Assembly (NCBI GenBank): GCA_028874335.1
Contig: JAPPJY010000009.1
Span: 121,803-185,802 of the forward strand
Length of the DNA: 64,000 nucleotides
Direction of reading: 5' to 3'
Source: Gemmatimonadota bacterium
GTDB lineage: Bacteria; Latescibacterota; UBA2968; GCA-2709665
Shown here: positions 54,191 to 63,699 of the stretch, piece by piece
Numbering within the stretch: the first letter of the stretch is position 1
Layout of the letters: each line of letters begins with the position of its first letter
Position numbers and translations under genes: made by a program
The notes under the pieces: model-generated
The model's database searches: none
What the model was told of the DNA's origin: nothing
What the model saw: only the letters and a program-made list of their open reading frames with translations

Positions 54191-56236
54191 TTCGGGTCCA
54201 AGGCGGACGAATGCCGTCGGATTCGCAAGGTTCCGATGTGTCACGTCAATCCACTGATCGGATCGTGCGGCAGTTGAGACGCGCACTTCCCTGATTTCGC
54301 CCTGAAACGGCGCTCCGCCGCCCGCGATGCTGCCGACGGTAATCGGTATATCGTTCGATTGAACCGGTCCCGTTGCTTGGGCCGAAGCCACGGCCGTCCC
54401 GTCGATGTAGAGGGTTATCCGTTCCCCGTCGTATACGCCCGCCAGGTGATGCCGACCGGGGGCGGGCGTCCTGTTGGCGCGCACGCTCCGGGTGCCGTTT
54501 TCCGTATTGATGGTGAAGGTCGGTCCCGGCAGCGATGCACAAAGACCGCCGTTGTGACCGCATTCCGCGTATTTGAGAATGAAGGAAGCGTCGTCCGCGG
54601 TGTCGTAGCGCAGCACCTTGCCGTGAGGCGTGTATTCGCGGTCGTCGTTTTCATCGGGGTCTTCGCGCCACGGCGAGAAGTACACGTAACGTCCGTCGAA
54701 CGCGCCTCCGTTGAATCCGCCGGGGTTCGGCGGATAGGTAAAGACGCCTCCGTCGGCTGCGTCCCACGCGGCCCTGTCGCTGAAGTTCATGCAGGTGTTG
54801 TAACGCAGCACGCGACAGTGGAAACCACTCTGGAGTTCGTCGCCCTCGTAGAACGGAATGTAGTAGACGTACTGGCCGTCGAATGCCGCGCCGTCGTAGC
54901 CCTTTGTATGCAGGCCCGACGTTCCGGCTGCGTCGTAGGCTTCCCAGCTTTCCGGGTCCCTGAAGTCGCCCCGGGTATCGTATCTGACGGCGTTGCTGTG
55001 GGCGTAAGGGACGTAATAGACGAAGCGCCCGTCGAAAACGGCGCCCACGCACATCCCCAACCCGAGATCGCTGGCGTCCATGGCCTGCCAGGCGGCCGGA
55101 TCGTCGAACCCGGCGCGGGTGTCGTGCCGCAGCACGATTCCGCGGTCGTTGAGCGGCGAGTAGTAGACGTAACGACCGTCGAAGGTGGCGCCGTCGTAGT
55201 TCTTCGACTCCAGTCCGTCGGTGTTTCCGGCATCGAACATCGCATAGCTGTCCGGATCCTTGAAGCCGCTCCGGGTATCGTAGCGGACGGCTCTTCCCGA
55301 CTCGCCCGTATCACCGTAGTATCCCGGTGAGAGGTAGATGTATCGCCCGTCGTACGCGGCGCTCTGGCAGGCCATGGTTCTCCCGATGTCGTACGCCTCC
55401 CAGCTGCCGGGATCCCGGAATTCCCCGCGCCGGTCATATCGCAGGAAGCGGCTGTGCAGGGTCTCGCCGTCGGTACGCGGGACAAAGTAGATATGGTTTC
55501 CGGCGTGCACGACGCCGTAGTACCCTTTCGTGTTGAGGCCGTCCGTACAACCGGCATCGTAACTCTGCCAGCTTTCGGGATCGTTGAACCCGCCCCGGGA
55601 ATCGTATCGCAGGACCTGGCCGTGGCGATCCTGTGAAGCATTGCATTGCGGCGCGAAGTATACGTAGCGTCCGTCAGAGACGGCGCCGAAATAGCCTTTG
55701 GTGTCCAGGCCGTCGGTTTCCCCGGCATCGTAGGACTCGAACGTATCCATCGTGGATCGCAACGACCATCTGGAGACCAGCGCCTGGAAGGCGTCCGTAT
55801 TGGCCTGGCTGCTTTGGACCCAGGCTTCGACGGTCAGGGCTTCAACGCGGTCGAGCGGTAAGGAGCGGATCGCGTCACCGTTACATTGGACCAACGCATA
55901 GTGCGGATCCCAGACCGGATCCGGGCATGAGACCGCGCCTTCCCCATAGCACAGATATAGCGACGGTTCCGAGGAGAGCGAGGGCACTCTGACTCGCGCC
56001 CTGAGGGCGCCGTCATCGGAACTGTAGGACTCGATACGGTACGCCAGCGCGTCGCCCTCGCCGGTTGCGAAGTGGATGTCGCTCCCGTCTTCCCTGAGAA
56101 CATGGCCGCCCTTCCCGATTGACTTGAGTGCGTCATCCCGAATGACCACGAGGAGCGGAAAGTCCCGAAGACTCGGGACCACCACTTCAGGATTGAAGGT
56201 GATTTTCCTGCGGATCAGTTTCCCGGTTTTTTCCAT
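54182..56236 (-). CDS. DUF2341/LamG protein with an inserted beta-propeller
   Basis: 684 residues without a signal peptide. The N-terminus (about 1-115) resembles DUF2341 (PEVVVPSLRDFPLLVVIRDD). A LamG/concanavalin-like domain starts at about 128 (VEALTVEAWVQSSQANTDAF), is interrupted by about seven repeats of roughly 50 residues, each like DPESWEAYDAAGTSGLHTKG followed by GAAFDGQYVYYIPFYEGDEL, and resumes at about 555 (FTINTENGTRSVRANRTPAP, HHLAGVYDGERITLYIDGTA). The repeats look like a beta-propeller placed inside the sandwich domain. It may bind glycans or surfaces. ATG 56236 lies 18 bases upstream of a palindromic repeat. Confidence 0.8.
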   Translation of the reverse strand: MEKTGKLIRRKITFNPEVVVPSLRDFPLLVVIRDDALKSIGKGGHVLREDGSDIHFATGEGDALAYRIESYSSDDGALRARVRVPSLSSEPSLYLCYGEGAVSCPDPVWDPHYALVQCNGDAIRSLPLDRVEALTVEAWVQSSQANTDAFQALVSRWSLRSTMDTFESYDAGETDGLDTKGYFGAVSDGRYVYFAPQCNASQDRHGQVLRYDSRGGFNDPESWQSYDAGCTDGLNTKGYYGVVHAGNHIYFVPRTDGETLHSRFLRYDRRGEFRDPGSWEAYDIGRTMACQSAAYDGRYIYLSPGYYGDTGESGRAVRYDTRSGFKDPDSYAMFDAGNTDGLESKNYDGATFDGRYVYYSPLNDRGIVLRHDTRAGFDDPAAWQAMDASDLGLGMCVGAVFDGRFVYYVPYAHSNAVRYDTRGDFRDPESWEAYDAAGTSGLHTKGYDGAAFDGQYVYYIPFYEGDELQSGFHCRVLRYNTCMNFSDRAAWDAADGGVFTYPPNPGGFNGGAFDGRYVYFSPWREDPDENDDREYTPHGKVLRYDTADDASFILKYAECGHNGGLCASLPGPTFTINTENGTRSVRANRTPAPGRHHLAGVYDGERITLYIDGTAVASAQATGPVQSNDIPITVGSIAGGGAPFQGEIREVRVSTAARSDQWIDVTHRNLANPTAFVRLGPEEK

Positions 56237-56253
56237 GGTTTCCTCTCGGATAA

Positions 56254-56282
56254 GTAGAGGCAGGTTTGAATCCTGCCCCTAC
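56254..56282. repeat. Dispersed palindromic repeat, family B
   Basis: GTAGAGGCAGGTTTGAATCC then TGCCCCTAC, with the outer pairs GTAG / CTAC. Matches 14314-14340. Confidence 0.8.
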
Positions 56283-56313
56283 GAATGGGGCATCGTCTGG
56301 GCCCGTCAAACCC

Positions 56314-57405
56314 TCACGGCTCAAGCGTTACCTTGATTGACCGTTCACCCTCCGCGACGAGATCGATCCCTTTCTGGAATCTCTGGAGGGGCAGACGATG
56401 GGTCACGATGCGATCCATCGGCAGGAGACCCTTCCGGATCATATCGATCGCTACGGGGTAACAGCCGGGTCCCAGGTGGGCGCCGTGGATGTTGAGTTCC
56501 TTGGTGTCGCCGATGATGGTCCAGTCCGTCGTCACCGGCTCCCGCATAACGCTGAACTCGACAAACGTGCCGAGTTTGCAGATCATGTGCAGACCCTGTT
56601 CCACGGCGGCGGGATGCCCGGTCGCTTCGATGTACACGTCGCAGCCGTACCCGTCGGTAAGTTGGTTCACTTCCCGGATGACGTCCGTCCTTCCGGGGTT
56701 GAAGACCAGGTCGGCGCCGCAGGCGCGCGCCACGTCCAGACGGTCGTCGCTGAGATCCAGGGCGATCAGCAGGCGGGGATTCTTGAGCCGGGCGGCCGCG
56801 ACCATTCCCAGCCCCAGCGGACCCGCTCCTGCAATGACCACCGTGTGGGCCAGCTCGATTTCGCCCCGCTGCACGGCGTGGATGGCGCAGGCCAGCGGCT
56901 CGATGTAAACGGCCTGATCGGAAGGGATGCTCGCGGGAACTTTATAGTTGAGGGCGTCGGCGGGAAAACGCATGTATTCGGCCATCGCGCCGAAGGTGTT
57001 CTGACGGAAGCCGTAGATGTCGTGCCGCATGCACATCCAGTACTGGCCGCGACGGCAATAGCGGCACGCATGACAGGGAACGATCTGTTCCGAGATCGCC
57101 GTATCGCCCACGGCGAGTCCGTATTTCTCACCGGCGCCCCGGCCGAGAAGAACGACCTCGCCGATGAATTCATGGCCGGGGATAACAGGCGCCTGACAGT
57201 ATCCTTCGCGGTGATCGTCTCCCCAGAAGAGCGGAGCCCCAAGAAAACACTTGAGATCGCTGGCGCAGATACCGGCGGAATTCACGCGGATGACGACTTC
57301 CCCGGGTCCCGGACGCGGTACGGGACGTTCTTCAAGCCGGTAGTCCCCGGGTCCGTGGCAGACAACCGCCGGCATGGTGTCGGGAAGCCCATTGTGCGGT
57401 GTCAA
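56314..57405 (-). CDS. Zinc-dependent medium-chain alcohol dehydrogenase
   Basis: 363 residues starting from TTG at 57405, preferred because AAAGGAG lies seven bases upstream; the ATG at 57375 has no site. Catalytic zinc ligands are in GICASDLKCFLGA and PGHEFIGEVVLLG. The structural zinc has four cysteines (VPCHACRYCRRGQYWMC). The nucleotide site is VVIAGAGPLGLGMV. It resembles sorbitol/threonine-dehydrogenase-like enzymes and probably oxidises a polyol or sugar alcohol. Part of the catabolic set by theme, though on the opposite strand. Confidence 0.9.
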   Translation of the reverse strand: MTPHNGLPDTMPAVVCHGPGDYRLEERPVPRPGPGEVVIRVNSAGICASDLKCFLGAPLFWGDDHREGYCQAPVIPGHEFIGEVVLLGRGAGEKYGLAVGDTAISEQIVPCHACRYCRRGQYWMCMRHDIYGFRQNTFGAMAEYMRFPADALNYKVPASIPSDQAVYIEPLACAIHAVQRGEIELAHTVVIAGAGPLGLGMVAAARLKNPRLLIALDLSDDRLDVARACGADLVFNPGRTDVIREVNQLTDGYGCDVYIEATGHPAAVEQGLHMICKLGTFVEFSVMREPVTTDWTIIGDTKELNIHGAHLGPGCYPVAIDMIRKGLLPMDRIVTHRLPLQRFQKGIDLVAEGERSIKVTLEP

Positions 57406-57703
57406 TGCAACGCTCCTTTGCAGCATTCGACCAGAGGGCTCTCCCCTTTTCGGACAATGCTGAATCGACCGCGGTGCGGGAAAACGACCGCGGGGTACCC
57501 TGCGAAACCAGCCAATCGAACCCGAACAGACGTCCCATTCCTGCGCGTTTGACGGAGACATCAAGATATGGCGAAACAAAACGGATGGCAACCGAATCAG
57601 ATGGATTGGTCGCCGGGTTTTTTCCTTGTGCCCGCCTTCCCCGCCTCTTTACATTGCGGGCGCCTGTATATGTGATTCAAATTTCAATCGAGAGGAGTGG
57701 TTG

Positions 57704-60700
57704 ATGGACCGTCGTGATGCGATGTGGCTTCTGGTATTCGTGGTTCTGGGCGTGGGCGGGCTGGCGGTATTTCTCAATTACTACACTGAGGCGATTCCGT
57801 CCGCGTCGCTGGACTTCAAGTTGAGCCGCGACGAGGTACACCGCGAGGCGCAGGGCTATCTGGAGAATCTGGGGTACGATCTCGCCGAATACCAGAGCGC
57901 CCAGATATTTTCAAGCAGCCAGATGCAGCAGGTTTTCCTGGAGCAGACGCTGGGCCTGGAGGAGACCAGCCGGCTGGCGAGAGAATGGCTGTCGGTCTGG
58001 TCCTGGAGCGTCCGGTGGTTCAAGCCGCTGCAGAAGGAGGAACTTCGGGTGGGGCTCGATCCGGGCGGACGGGTTGTCGGATTCTCGCACAGCATCCTCG
58101 AATCGGACGAAGGCGCAAGCATCGCGCAGGACGACGCTCTGGTCATCGCGTCGGGATTCCTGCGGGATACGCAGGGGTACGACCTGGACGCCTTCGAGTT
58201 GATTGACCGGTCCGGCACGGAACGCAAGGCCCGGATCGATCACCGGTTCGCCTGGCGGAAGAAGGACTTCACGGTTGGAGACGACGGGCACTACCGGCTG
58301 GACGTCGTGGTTCACGGGGACCGCGTCGGGAAGTTCAGCGAGTACCTGAAGGTGCCGGACAGTTTCTCCCGGAGTTACCGGGAGGTACGTTCACGGGCGA
58401 ATCTGTTGACGCAGGTCTTCCTGCCGTTCTGGCTTGCGCTGGGCGTTGCCATGCTGGTGATTCTGGTCAAGAACTATCGCCGAAAGCGGTTGCATTGGCA
58501 GGCCGGACTGATCGTCGGGACGCTCGTGGCCGTCGCCTGGCTTGCGGCGAACGTCAACGCCCTGCCCCTTGCGCTGTATAGTTTCGACACAACGATTTCC
58601 TACGGCGCTTTTCTGGTGACGCTTCTGTTCAGCGCCGTTCTGATCGCCGCGGTGAACGGCGGTATCGTCTGCCTGGCCGGGACGGCCGGGGGCGTTCTTG
58701 AGAGGGACGTGTTGTCCGAGCGGCGGGCGAGCCCGCTCGGTCGCCTGTCGCTACGAGGCCTTTTTTCGGCCGGGTTCCTGCGGTCAACGGTTGTGGGCTA
58801 CGGCGCCGCCGGGGCCGTTCTTGGCTACGTCGCCGTGTTCTATCTGCTGGGCGGGCGGTATTTCGACGTCTGGGTGCCCGCGGACGTGAGCGAGTACAAC
58901 AATGCATTCAGCACGGCCATTCCCTGGATCTACCCGTTGCTGGTAGGACTCTCCGCCGCGGCGGTCGAGGAGTTTTTCTTCCGTCTGCTGGCGATTCCCC
59001 TGCTGATCAGATGGCTGAAACGACCATGGCTGGCGGTGTTGCTGCCGGCGATTGTCTGGGCGTTCCTGCATTCAAACTATCCCCATGAGCCGATTTACAT
59101 ACGCGGAATTGAGATAACGGTCATCGGTATCCTCTTCGGAATCCTGTTCCTGCGATTCGGGATCTGGGCGCCCATCATCGCCCATTATGCGATCAATGCT
59201 TTCATCGTAGCGCTGCCGATGGTGAAGTCATCCAGCCTCTACTTCCAGGTGTCCGGCGTGCTCGTCATCGGGATTCTGCTGGTGCCGGCCATCCCCGCGG
59301 CGTTCGCGGTCCTGACCGGAAGGGCCCGGCCGCGGGAAGTCGACGACGTCGACGACGAGGAGGCGCCGGACGAACCTGCCGAAATAGAGGAGCCTGCGCC
59401 CGAACCCGTACGGCCGGACGTGGACGAAAGAGAGCCCGATTCCTATTTGCCGGACAAGAGGAGATGGATTGTCGCCGGCCTCTGCGCCGTCGCGGGTATC
59501 GCGCTGATGATCGGATTCCGCGTGGACCGGTTCGGCGCGCGTTCATTGAAGCTGGAGGTGACCCGGAGTCAGGCTGCAAGTATCGCGGAGGCCTTTTGTG
59601 CCGACCTGGGACTGGACGCGTCGGATTACCGCAGGTCCATCCAGTTTCGCAGCGGGGTCGGCTCCTCCCATTACACGCATCTGATCCGAAACGCGGGGGT
59701 CGCAATTGCCGATTCCCTGATGGTTGAGAACACGTCGCCTTGGTACTGGCACGTGCGATGGTTCAAACCGATGGAGAAGGAGGAAATCCAGGTCCGCGTG
59801 GACGCAACCGGGCGCGTAGCGGGATTCAACCACATCATACCCGAGACGCGCGCAGGCCCGGAGCTGGAGTCTGACGACGCGCGCGCGAAGGCGGAGGCGT
59901 TCGTCGAGCAGACGTTCTCCCGCTCCGTCACGGATACCACGCAATACAAGCTGCTGGAAGCCCGATCGGAAAAAGAAAAGGAACGGATGGACCATCACTT
60001 CGTTTGGGAACGGATCGACCGGAAGATCGAGGATGGCGAGTTCCGGCTGAAGGTTCGCGTACAGGGCGACGAGGTGGGCCTCTTCAATGCGCACTACAAA
60101 GCGCCTGAGGAGTTTCTGCGATCCCTCAAGCAACGGGGCGCGAGGCAGGAATTGGCCTCGATGGTGCCGGTTCTCCTGATGCTGGCGACGCTTATACTGG
60201 CAGGGGTTTTTTTCTTCCGCCAATACCGGGCAGGCGAAGTCCACTGGAGGCTGCCGATTGGAATCGGCATTGCGGTCGTCCTGTTGACCCTGCTGAACTG
60301 GATCAACTCCCTGCCGACGTTCTTCCACGGTTACGATACGAGCCAGGCGATGATGACCTATCTGGGTATCCAGGGCGTCGGCCTGCTGATCGGGACGCCG
60401 ATGACGGGGCTGGCGATAGCGGCGATGTTCGCGCTGATGATGGCGATGAAAGGGTCGCTCTATCCGGAGGAGATGGGAGCCGGCAGGTGGCTGGGACTCC
60501 TGCGGATGCGGGAGGGCGGCCTTCGCTTCTGGGCGGGCACGCTGGTTCTGGCGGCGGCGTTTCTGCTTCTTCGGACCGGCACGGACAGTCTCGCAATGTA
60601 CGTGAAATACAACGGCTTGACGGAGTACCTGGAGGCGGGCGGATTCAATCTGCCGTCGGTCAATACCTACGTTCCGCTCTTCAGCGCCGCCGTCGGCACT

Positions 60701-61114
60701 GCCCTGGAGTTGATCAATCCATTCGCCGTGCTGGCTCTACTGCTGGTCTGGAAAGCCGGGGTGAAACGCCCGTGGCTGATTGTAGCCGGAATCGCGGTCG
60801 CCCTGTTGTCTGAGGATGCGATCGCACCCGCCCGGAGTTTCTATCATTTCGCCGTTCTGGCCGGCCTAGAACTATTTTCTCTTGGTGTACTGGTTTTCCT
60901 CGTCGCCTGGCTGATCCGGTTCAACCTGATGGCATATATTGTCGCGATCTGGTCCGGAACGCTCATTCTGGGCCCGGGAATCGCGTTCATTCAACGGACA
61001 ACCGATACGGTTTTTCAGTTGAACGGCATTGTAATACTCGCGCTCGGCCTGGCGCCGCTGCTCTACCTGCTGGCTGCCTGTCTTCGCGAACGGCGCGAGC
61101 GGACGGACGGATAA
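57704..61114 (+). CDS. Duplicated CPBP-family membrane protein (protease-like N half)
   Basis: 1136 residues from ATG 57704 (GAGAGGAG upstream). Two similar halves, each with an extracytoplasmic stretch (WSVRWFKPLQKEELRVGLDP and WHVRWFKPMEKEEIQVRVDA) followed by membrane helices. The first half carries CPBP motifs EEFFFRLLAIPLLIR, FLHSNYP and HYAINAF, which give the glutamates and histidines of CAAX-type or ABI proteases. The second half keeps the stretch but lacks the EExxxR motif in its helices, so it appears catalytically dead. An acidic linker near residue 550-590 joins the halves. Probable role in membrane proteolysis or prenyl-peptide processing. Followed by a terminator at 61163-61196. 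Confidence 0.88.
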   Translation: MDRRDAMWLLVFVVLGVGGLAVFLNYYTEAIPSASLDFKLSRDEVHREAQGYLENLGYDLAEYQSAQIFSSSQMQQVFLEQTLGLEETSRLAREWLSVWSWSVRWFKPLQKEELRVGLDPGGRVVGFSHSILESDEGASIAQDDALVIASGFLRDTQGYDLDAFELIDRSGTERKARIDHRFAWRKKDFTVGDDGHYRLDVVVHGDRVGKFSEYLKVPDSFSRSYREVRSRANLLTQVFLPFWLALGVAMLVILVKNYRRKRLHWQAGLIVGTLVAVAWLAANVNALPLALYSFDTTISYGAFLVTLLFSAVLIAAVNGGIVCLAGTAGGVLERDVLSERRASPLGRLSLRGLFSAGFLRSTVVGYGAAGAVLGYVAVFYLLGGRYFDVWVPADVSEYNNAFSTAIPWIYPLLVGLSAAAVEEFFFRLLAIPLLIRWLKRPWLAVLLPAIVWAFLHSNYPHEPIYIRGIEITVIGILFGILFLRFGIWAPIIAHYAINAFIVALPMVKSSSLYFQVSGVLVIGILLVPAIPAAFAVLTGRARPREVDDVDDEEAPDEPAEIEEPAPEPVRPDVDEREPDSYLPDKRRWIVAGLCAVAGIALMIGFRVDRFGARSLKLEVTRSQAASIAEAFCADLGLDASDYRRSIQFRSGVGSSHYTHLIRNAGVAIADSLMVENTSPWYWHVRWFKPMEKEEIQVRVDATGRVAGFNHIIPETRAGPELESDDARAKAEAFVEQTFSRSVTDTTQYKLLEARSEKEKERMDHHFVWERIDRKIEDGEFRLKVRVQGDEVGLFNAHYKAPEEFLRSLKQRGARQELASMVPVLLMLATLILAGVFFFRQYRAGEVHWRLPIGIGIAVVLLTLLNWINSLPTFFHGYDTSQAMMTYLGIQGVGLLIGTPMTGLAIAAMFALMMAMKGSLYPEEMGAGRWLGLLRMREGGLRFWAGTLVLAAAFLLLRTGTDSLAMYVKYNGLTEYLEAGGFNLPSVNTYVPLFSAAVGTALELINPFAVLALLLVWKAGVKRPWLIVAGIAVALLSEDAIAPARSFYHFAVLAGLELFSLGVLVFLVAWLIRFNLMAYIVAIWSGTLILGPGIAFIQRTTDTVFQLNGIVILALGLAPLLYLLAACLRERRERTDG

Positions 61115-61162
61115 ACCGCTGCAGGCTAAGCCAGGTTCTTCGATCCGCCAGGCCGATGGATG

Positions 61163-61196
61163 AGACCCCCTTCGATGGACATCGGAGGGGGTCTTT
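61163..61196 (+). terminator. Rho-independent terminator after CPBP gene
   Basis: AGACCCCC-TTCGAT / ATCGGA-GGGGGTCT stem, then TTTAATG. Strong GC pairing but only a short T-run. Confidence 0.65.
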
Positions 61197-61254
61197 AATG
61201 CGGGATCATCATCGAGTAGTGCCAGACATTTCGGGATGTCGCTTGACATTCCCG

Positions 61255-61590
61255 CTACTTCCTGTCGTAAGCACCTTGCCGATGGTCCATATCTACCACA
61301 TATATCTGTCCCAAAAACCGTTTGTAGAAAATCCGATACGGCCTCTTTTCGATTCTGAACATCGGGTCATTAGCAGGACGCCCTCGTATCTTTTTCGATC
61401 CCCTCGTGTTAAGCGGATCCTTAAGCGATTCGATCTTTTCAACAGCCGAACGTCTCACCTTTGGTGGCAAGGTATCCAGAAACTCCTGTACAACGTCCCG
61501 TATTACAATCTCTTGCTCGTCGGGTTCACATTGCCCTGTATTTTCCAGCGGGTTTTGCGATTCTCTGGCTCCTCCACGCGCTTCATTCAC
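61255..61590 (-). CDS. RelE/ParE-type toxin
   Basis: 111 residues from GTG at 61590, whose G is shared with the TAG of the antitoxin gene. The C-terminal 85 residues have the RelE/ParE fold: VVQEFLDTLPPKVRRSAVEK, IRGRPANDPMFRIEKRPYRI and FYKRFLGQIYVVDMDHRQGAYD. Toxins of this fold cleave mRNA on the ribosome or poison gyrase. The first 25 residues are poorly conserved, so an internal start is possible. Paired with the antitoxin gene. Confidence 0.85.
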   Translation of the reverse strand: MNEARGGARESQNPLENTGQCEPDEQEIVIRDVVQEFLDTLPPKVRRSAVEKIESLKDPLNTRGSKKIRGRPANDPMFRIEKRPYRIFYKRFLGQIYVVDMDHRQGAYDRK

Positions 61591-61793
61591 TAACTATCCC
61601 TCTTCACCTTTTCGAAATATCGCCGCGTCTCCTCAGCCGAAAGCATCCTGCTCTTTCCCGTCCGAAGCTCCTCGTCAATCTCTAAAGACCTTGCCAGAAA
61701 CGGGTCTTCCTCTTGCTCCACAATAACGTCCTTCGGACGCTCGCTGCGCTTGACGCGTTCTATCCACCCCAATACGACATCAGCAACGCCCAT
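61590..61793 (-). CDS. Antitoxin of RelE/ParE-type module
   Basis: 67 residues from ATG at 61793 with GAGGGGG upstream (the longer frame from 61919 has no site). Charged, helical, with DPFLARSLEIDEELRTGKSR typical of the flexible antitoxin end that wraps the toxin. It precedes and overlaps the toxin gene, the usual order. The DNA-binding N-terminus is short (MGVADVVLGWIERVKRSERP). Confidence 0.7.
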   Translation of the reverse strand: MGVADVVLGWIERVKRSERPKDVIVEQEEDPFLARSLEIDEELRTGKSRMLSAEETRRYFEKVKRDS

Positions 61794-61872
61794 TGCGACC
61801 CCCTCTCGATTACCTTTACTCAGAAACCGCTCTATTTCCTGGCCCAGGCACCCGGTATGGTCGTTCTTGCCC

Positions 61873-62055
61873 TCACCCGTGTCCTGTGCGAACCGCAATA
61901 ACCACCTCGACGTCCTCATCCACCCACGCGCGCTCGACCATCTTCAGTCTATTGTCCGCAACATACCTCCAAAGATAGATTTCCATAAATTCCCGCATCT
62001 TGTCAAGTGTGAATGTTAAATTTCCTTCCGCCGCGAGTCGCAGAATCGGGACCAT
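61873..62055 (-). CDS. Possible small protein upstream of toxin-antitoxin pair
   Basis: 60 residues, MVPILRLAAEGNLTFTLDKM to WVDEDVEVVIAVRTGHG. Starts five bases after the stop of the oxidoreductase gene with GAAAGG directly upstream, a little too close. Coding-like but unrecognised. Confidence 0.4.
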   Translation of the reverse strand: MVPILRLAAEGNLTFTLDKMREFMEIYLWRYVADNRLKMVERAWVDEDVEVVIAVRTGHG

Positions 62056-62059
62056 CCTT

Positions 62060-63076
62060 TCAGGTAAATGGAATTTCGACCTCCACGCTCTCCCCGGTCT
62101 GTTCCGCCTTCCTGATGGCGTCGGCTACGGCCACGGCAGCGACCATGTCGTCCCCCAGAGGATGCGGCCGGCCCGTGCGCACCATTTCCTTGACGTGTTC
62201 GAGGATAATCGCGGAGCCTTCACAGGCATTGAAGTCGTTAAGCACCAGACCCTGGATGGCGCCCTCAGGGCCGAACACGTGGGTGAACATCTCGGTAAAG
62301 CGGAAGTCGGCCACGCCGCAATTGATGACCACACCGTGCTCCGGCCGGCCGGGCGCGCCGCCGTAATGGAGATGATAGACCGTATGGTTGGGCGCCTTCA
62401 GACAGCTCACGGACCGGATGCCCGTCCCGAACACGTGGTGGGCGATTGAAATCGCGTGGATGAGCGCGGCAAGGTGCGTGGAGGCGCAGGTAATGGTGCC
62501 GAAGGTGACGCGGCCGACCTCGTCCAGGCGGCGGACCAGCTGTACCACCGCCGGGTTCGTCTGCAGCATGGAAAGCGACATGACCGGCGCGTTGTTTTCA
62601 TTTGCAAGTTCCAGGATCGCGCGAACGTCGGCGATGCAATGCGCGAAGGGTTTGTCGATGAAGGTGGGCACGCCTTTCTCAAGGCCCGGACGCGCCAGTT
62701 CCAGGTGATCGGAGCCGTCGTAGTTGCAGTTCGCAATCAACACCAGGTCGACGTCATCGCTCACCTGCTCGAAGCTGTCGCAGACTTCCGGCCTGCCATA
62801 GAAGACGTTTGAGAACATCTCGGCGTTGCGACGTTGTTCGTCCCAGACCTTCACGATCCGGTAGCCGTCGACTCTGGGAGCGGTCATCCGGGTCGGTTCG
62901 CTGTATTTCGTATAGTAGAAATAGTGCGTGCCGCCGCGCTGCCAGGTATAGGACATTTCGTCTTCGACGGGCATGGGTTCCCTCAACCGCAGTGGATCGT
63001 GCTCGTCCATCTGCGCGCCGAACCACATCCCATGCATGTCGCAACGGATGATCCCGGTGCGAACCACATCTGACAC
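62060..63076 (-). CDS. Gfo/Idh/MocA-like oxidoreductase, second copy
   Basis: 338 residues from GTG at 63076 (GAGAGGAA upstream). The N-terminal Rossmann glycine motif is not typical (VVRTGIIRCDMHGMWFGAQM), but VDLVLIANCNYDGSDHLELA and FIDKPFAHCIADVRAILELA place the catalytic Lys in DKP. The rest follows the family beta-sheet domain. The altered nucleotide motif suggests a changed cofactor or an inactive binding role. Separate from the gene at 50.1 kb and not close to it in sequence. Confidence 0.85.
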   Translation of the reverse strand: MSDVVRTGIIRCDMHGMWFGAQMDEHDPLRLREPMPVEDEMSYTWQRGGTHYFYYTKYSEPTRMTAPRVDGYRIVKVWDEQRRNAEMFSNVFYGRPEVCDSFEQVSDDVDLVLIANCNYDGSDHLELARPGLEKGVPTFIDKPFAHCIADVRAILELANENNAPVMSLSMLQTNPAVVQLVRRLDEVGRVTFGTITCASTHLAALIHAISIAHHVFGTGIRSVSCLKAPNHTVYHLHYGGAPGRPEHGVVINCGVADFRFTEMFTHVFGPEGAIQGLVLNDFNACEGSAIILEHVKEMVRTGRPHPLGDDMVAAVAVADAIRKAEQTGESVEVEIPFT

Positions 63077-63133
63077 GACAGGGATTCCTCTCGTTTGATA
63101 TTCTCAAGTTCCCGTTGGCGCATCCTTCGAGAC

Positions 63134-63157
63134 GGTGGGGCGGACATTCCTGTCTGC
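63134..63157 (+). repeat. Dispersed repeat, family C
   Basis: Exact reverse complement of 14374-14397. Confidence 0.8.
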
Positions 63158-63205
63158 CCGAACCCATGGCTCTCTGCCGCAATGCGGATGAAAGAACGGT
63201 CCGCG

Positions 63206-63574
63206 CTACAACTCCAATGGGTCGGCAGTGCGGATGACGAAAAATTTCCTTACCGGTTGCATCACGTGCCAGTGGGTCTTGAGTCCCGCGGGAAAGTGTA
63301 CGGTATCGCCCGGCCCAAGGGTGTAACTGTCGCCGCCGTCTTCTTCAATCGCGACCCTTCCCTCGAAGACGTGGGCGAACTCGTCCCATCCAAAGGTCCA
63401 TTCGAATTTGCCTTCCGAACATTGCCAGTAACCGCCGGACACCCGCTTGTCCGCGCTCTGTGTAACGATGGCGCCGCGTGCCGTGGGTTCGCCCTCCTGA
63501 ATCCAGTCGGGATCGATGGGCATGTCGGGCAGATTTTCCGGCATTGCGACGGTGTTCATCTTCAACTCGCTCAT
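63206..63574 (-). CDS. Cupin-domain protein
   Basis: 122 residues from ATG at 63574 with AAAGGAGCG upstream. Single beta-barrel cupin of the DUF861/ureidoglycolate-like kind: FEWTFGWDEFAHVFEGRVAI and GPGDTVHFPAGLKTHWHVMQ. The metal ligands expected in cupin motif 1 are only partly present, so it may bind a ligand without metal catalysis. Likely in the same unit as the oxidoreductase downstream. Confidence 0.85.
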   Translation of the reverse strand: MSELKMNTVAMPENLPDMPIDPDWIQEGEPTARGAIVTQSADKRVSGGYWQCSEGKFEWTFGWDEFAHVFEGRVAIEEDGGDSYTLGPGDTVHFPAGLKTHWHVMQPVRKFFVIRTADPLEL

Positions 63575-63699
63575 CACACGCTCCTTTCCTATAAGTAGCT
63601 CGTTTAAAATCCCCACGGTCTTCGCGCGGTTGCCGTGCATCATGGGGTCTTGCGCCTTCTATGGCAATCGATCTCAGCCACGGATTTTCCGCGTTTTTC

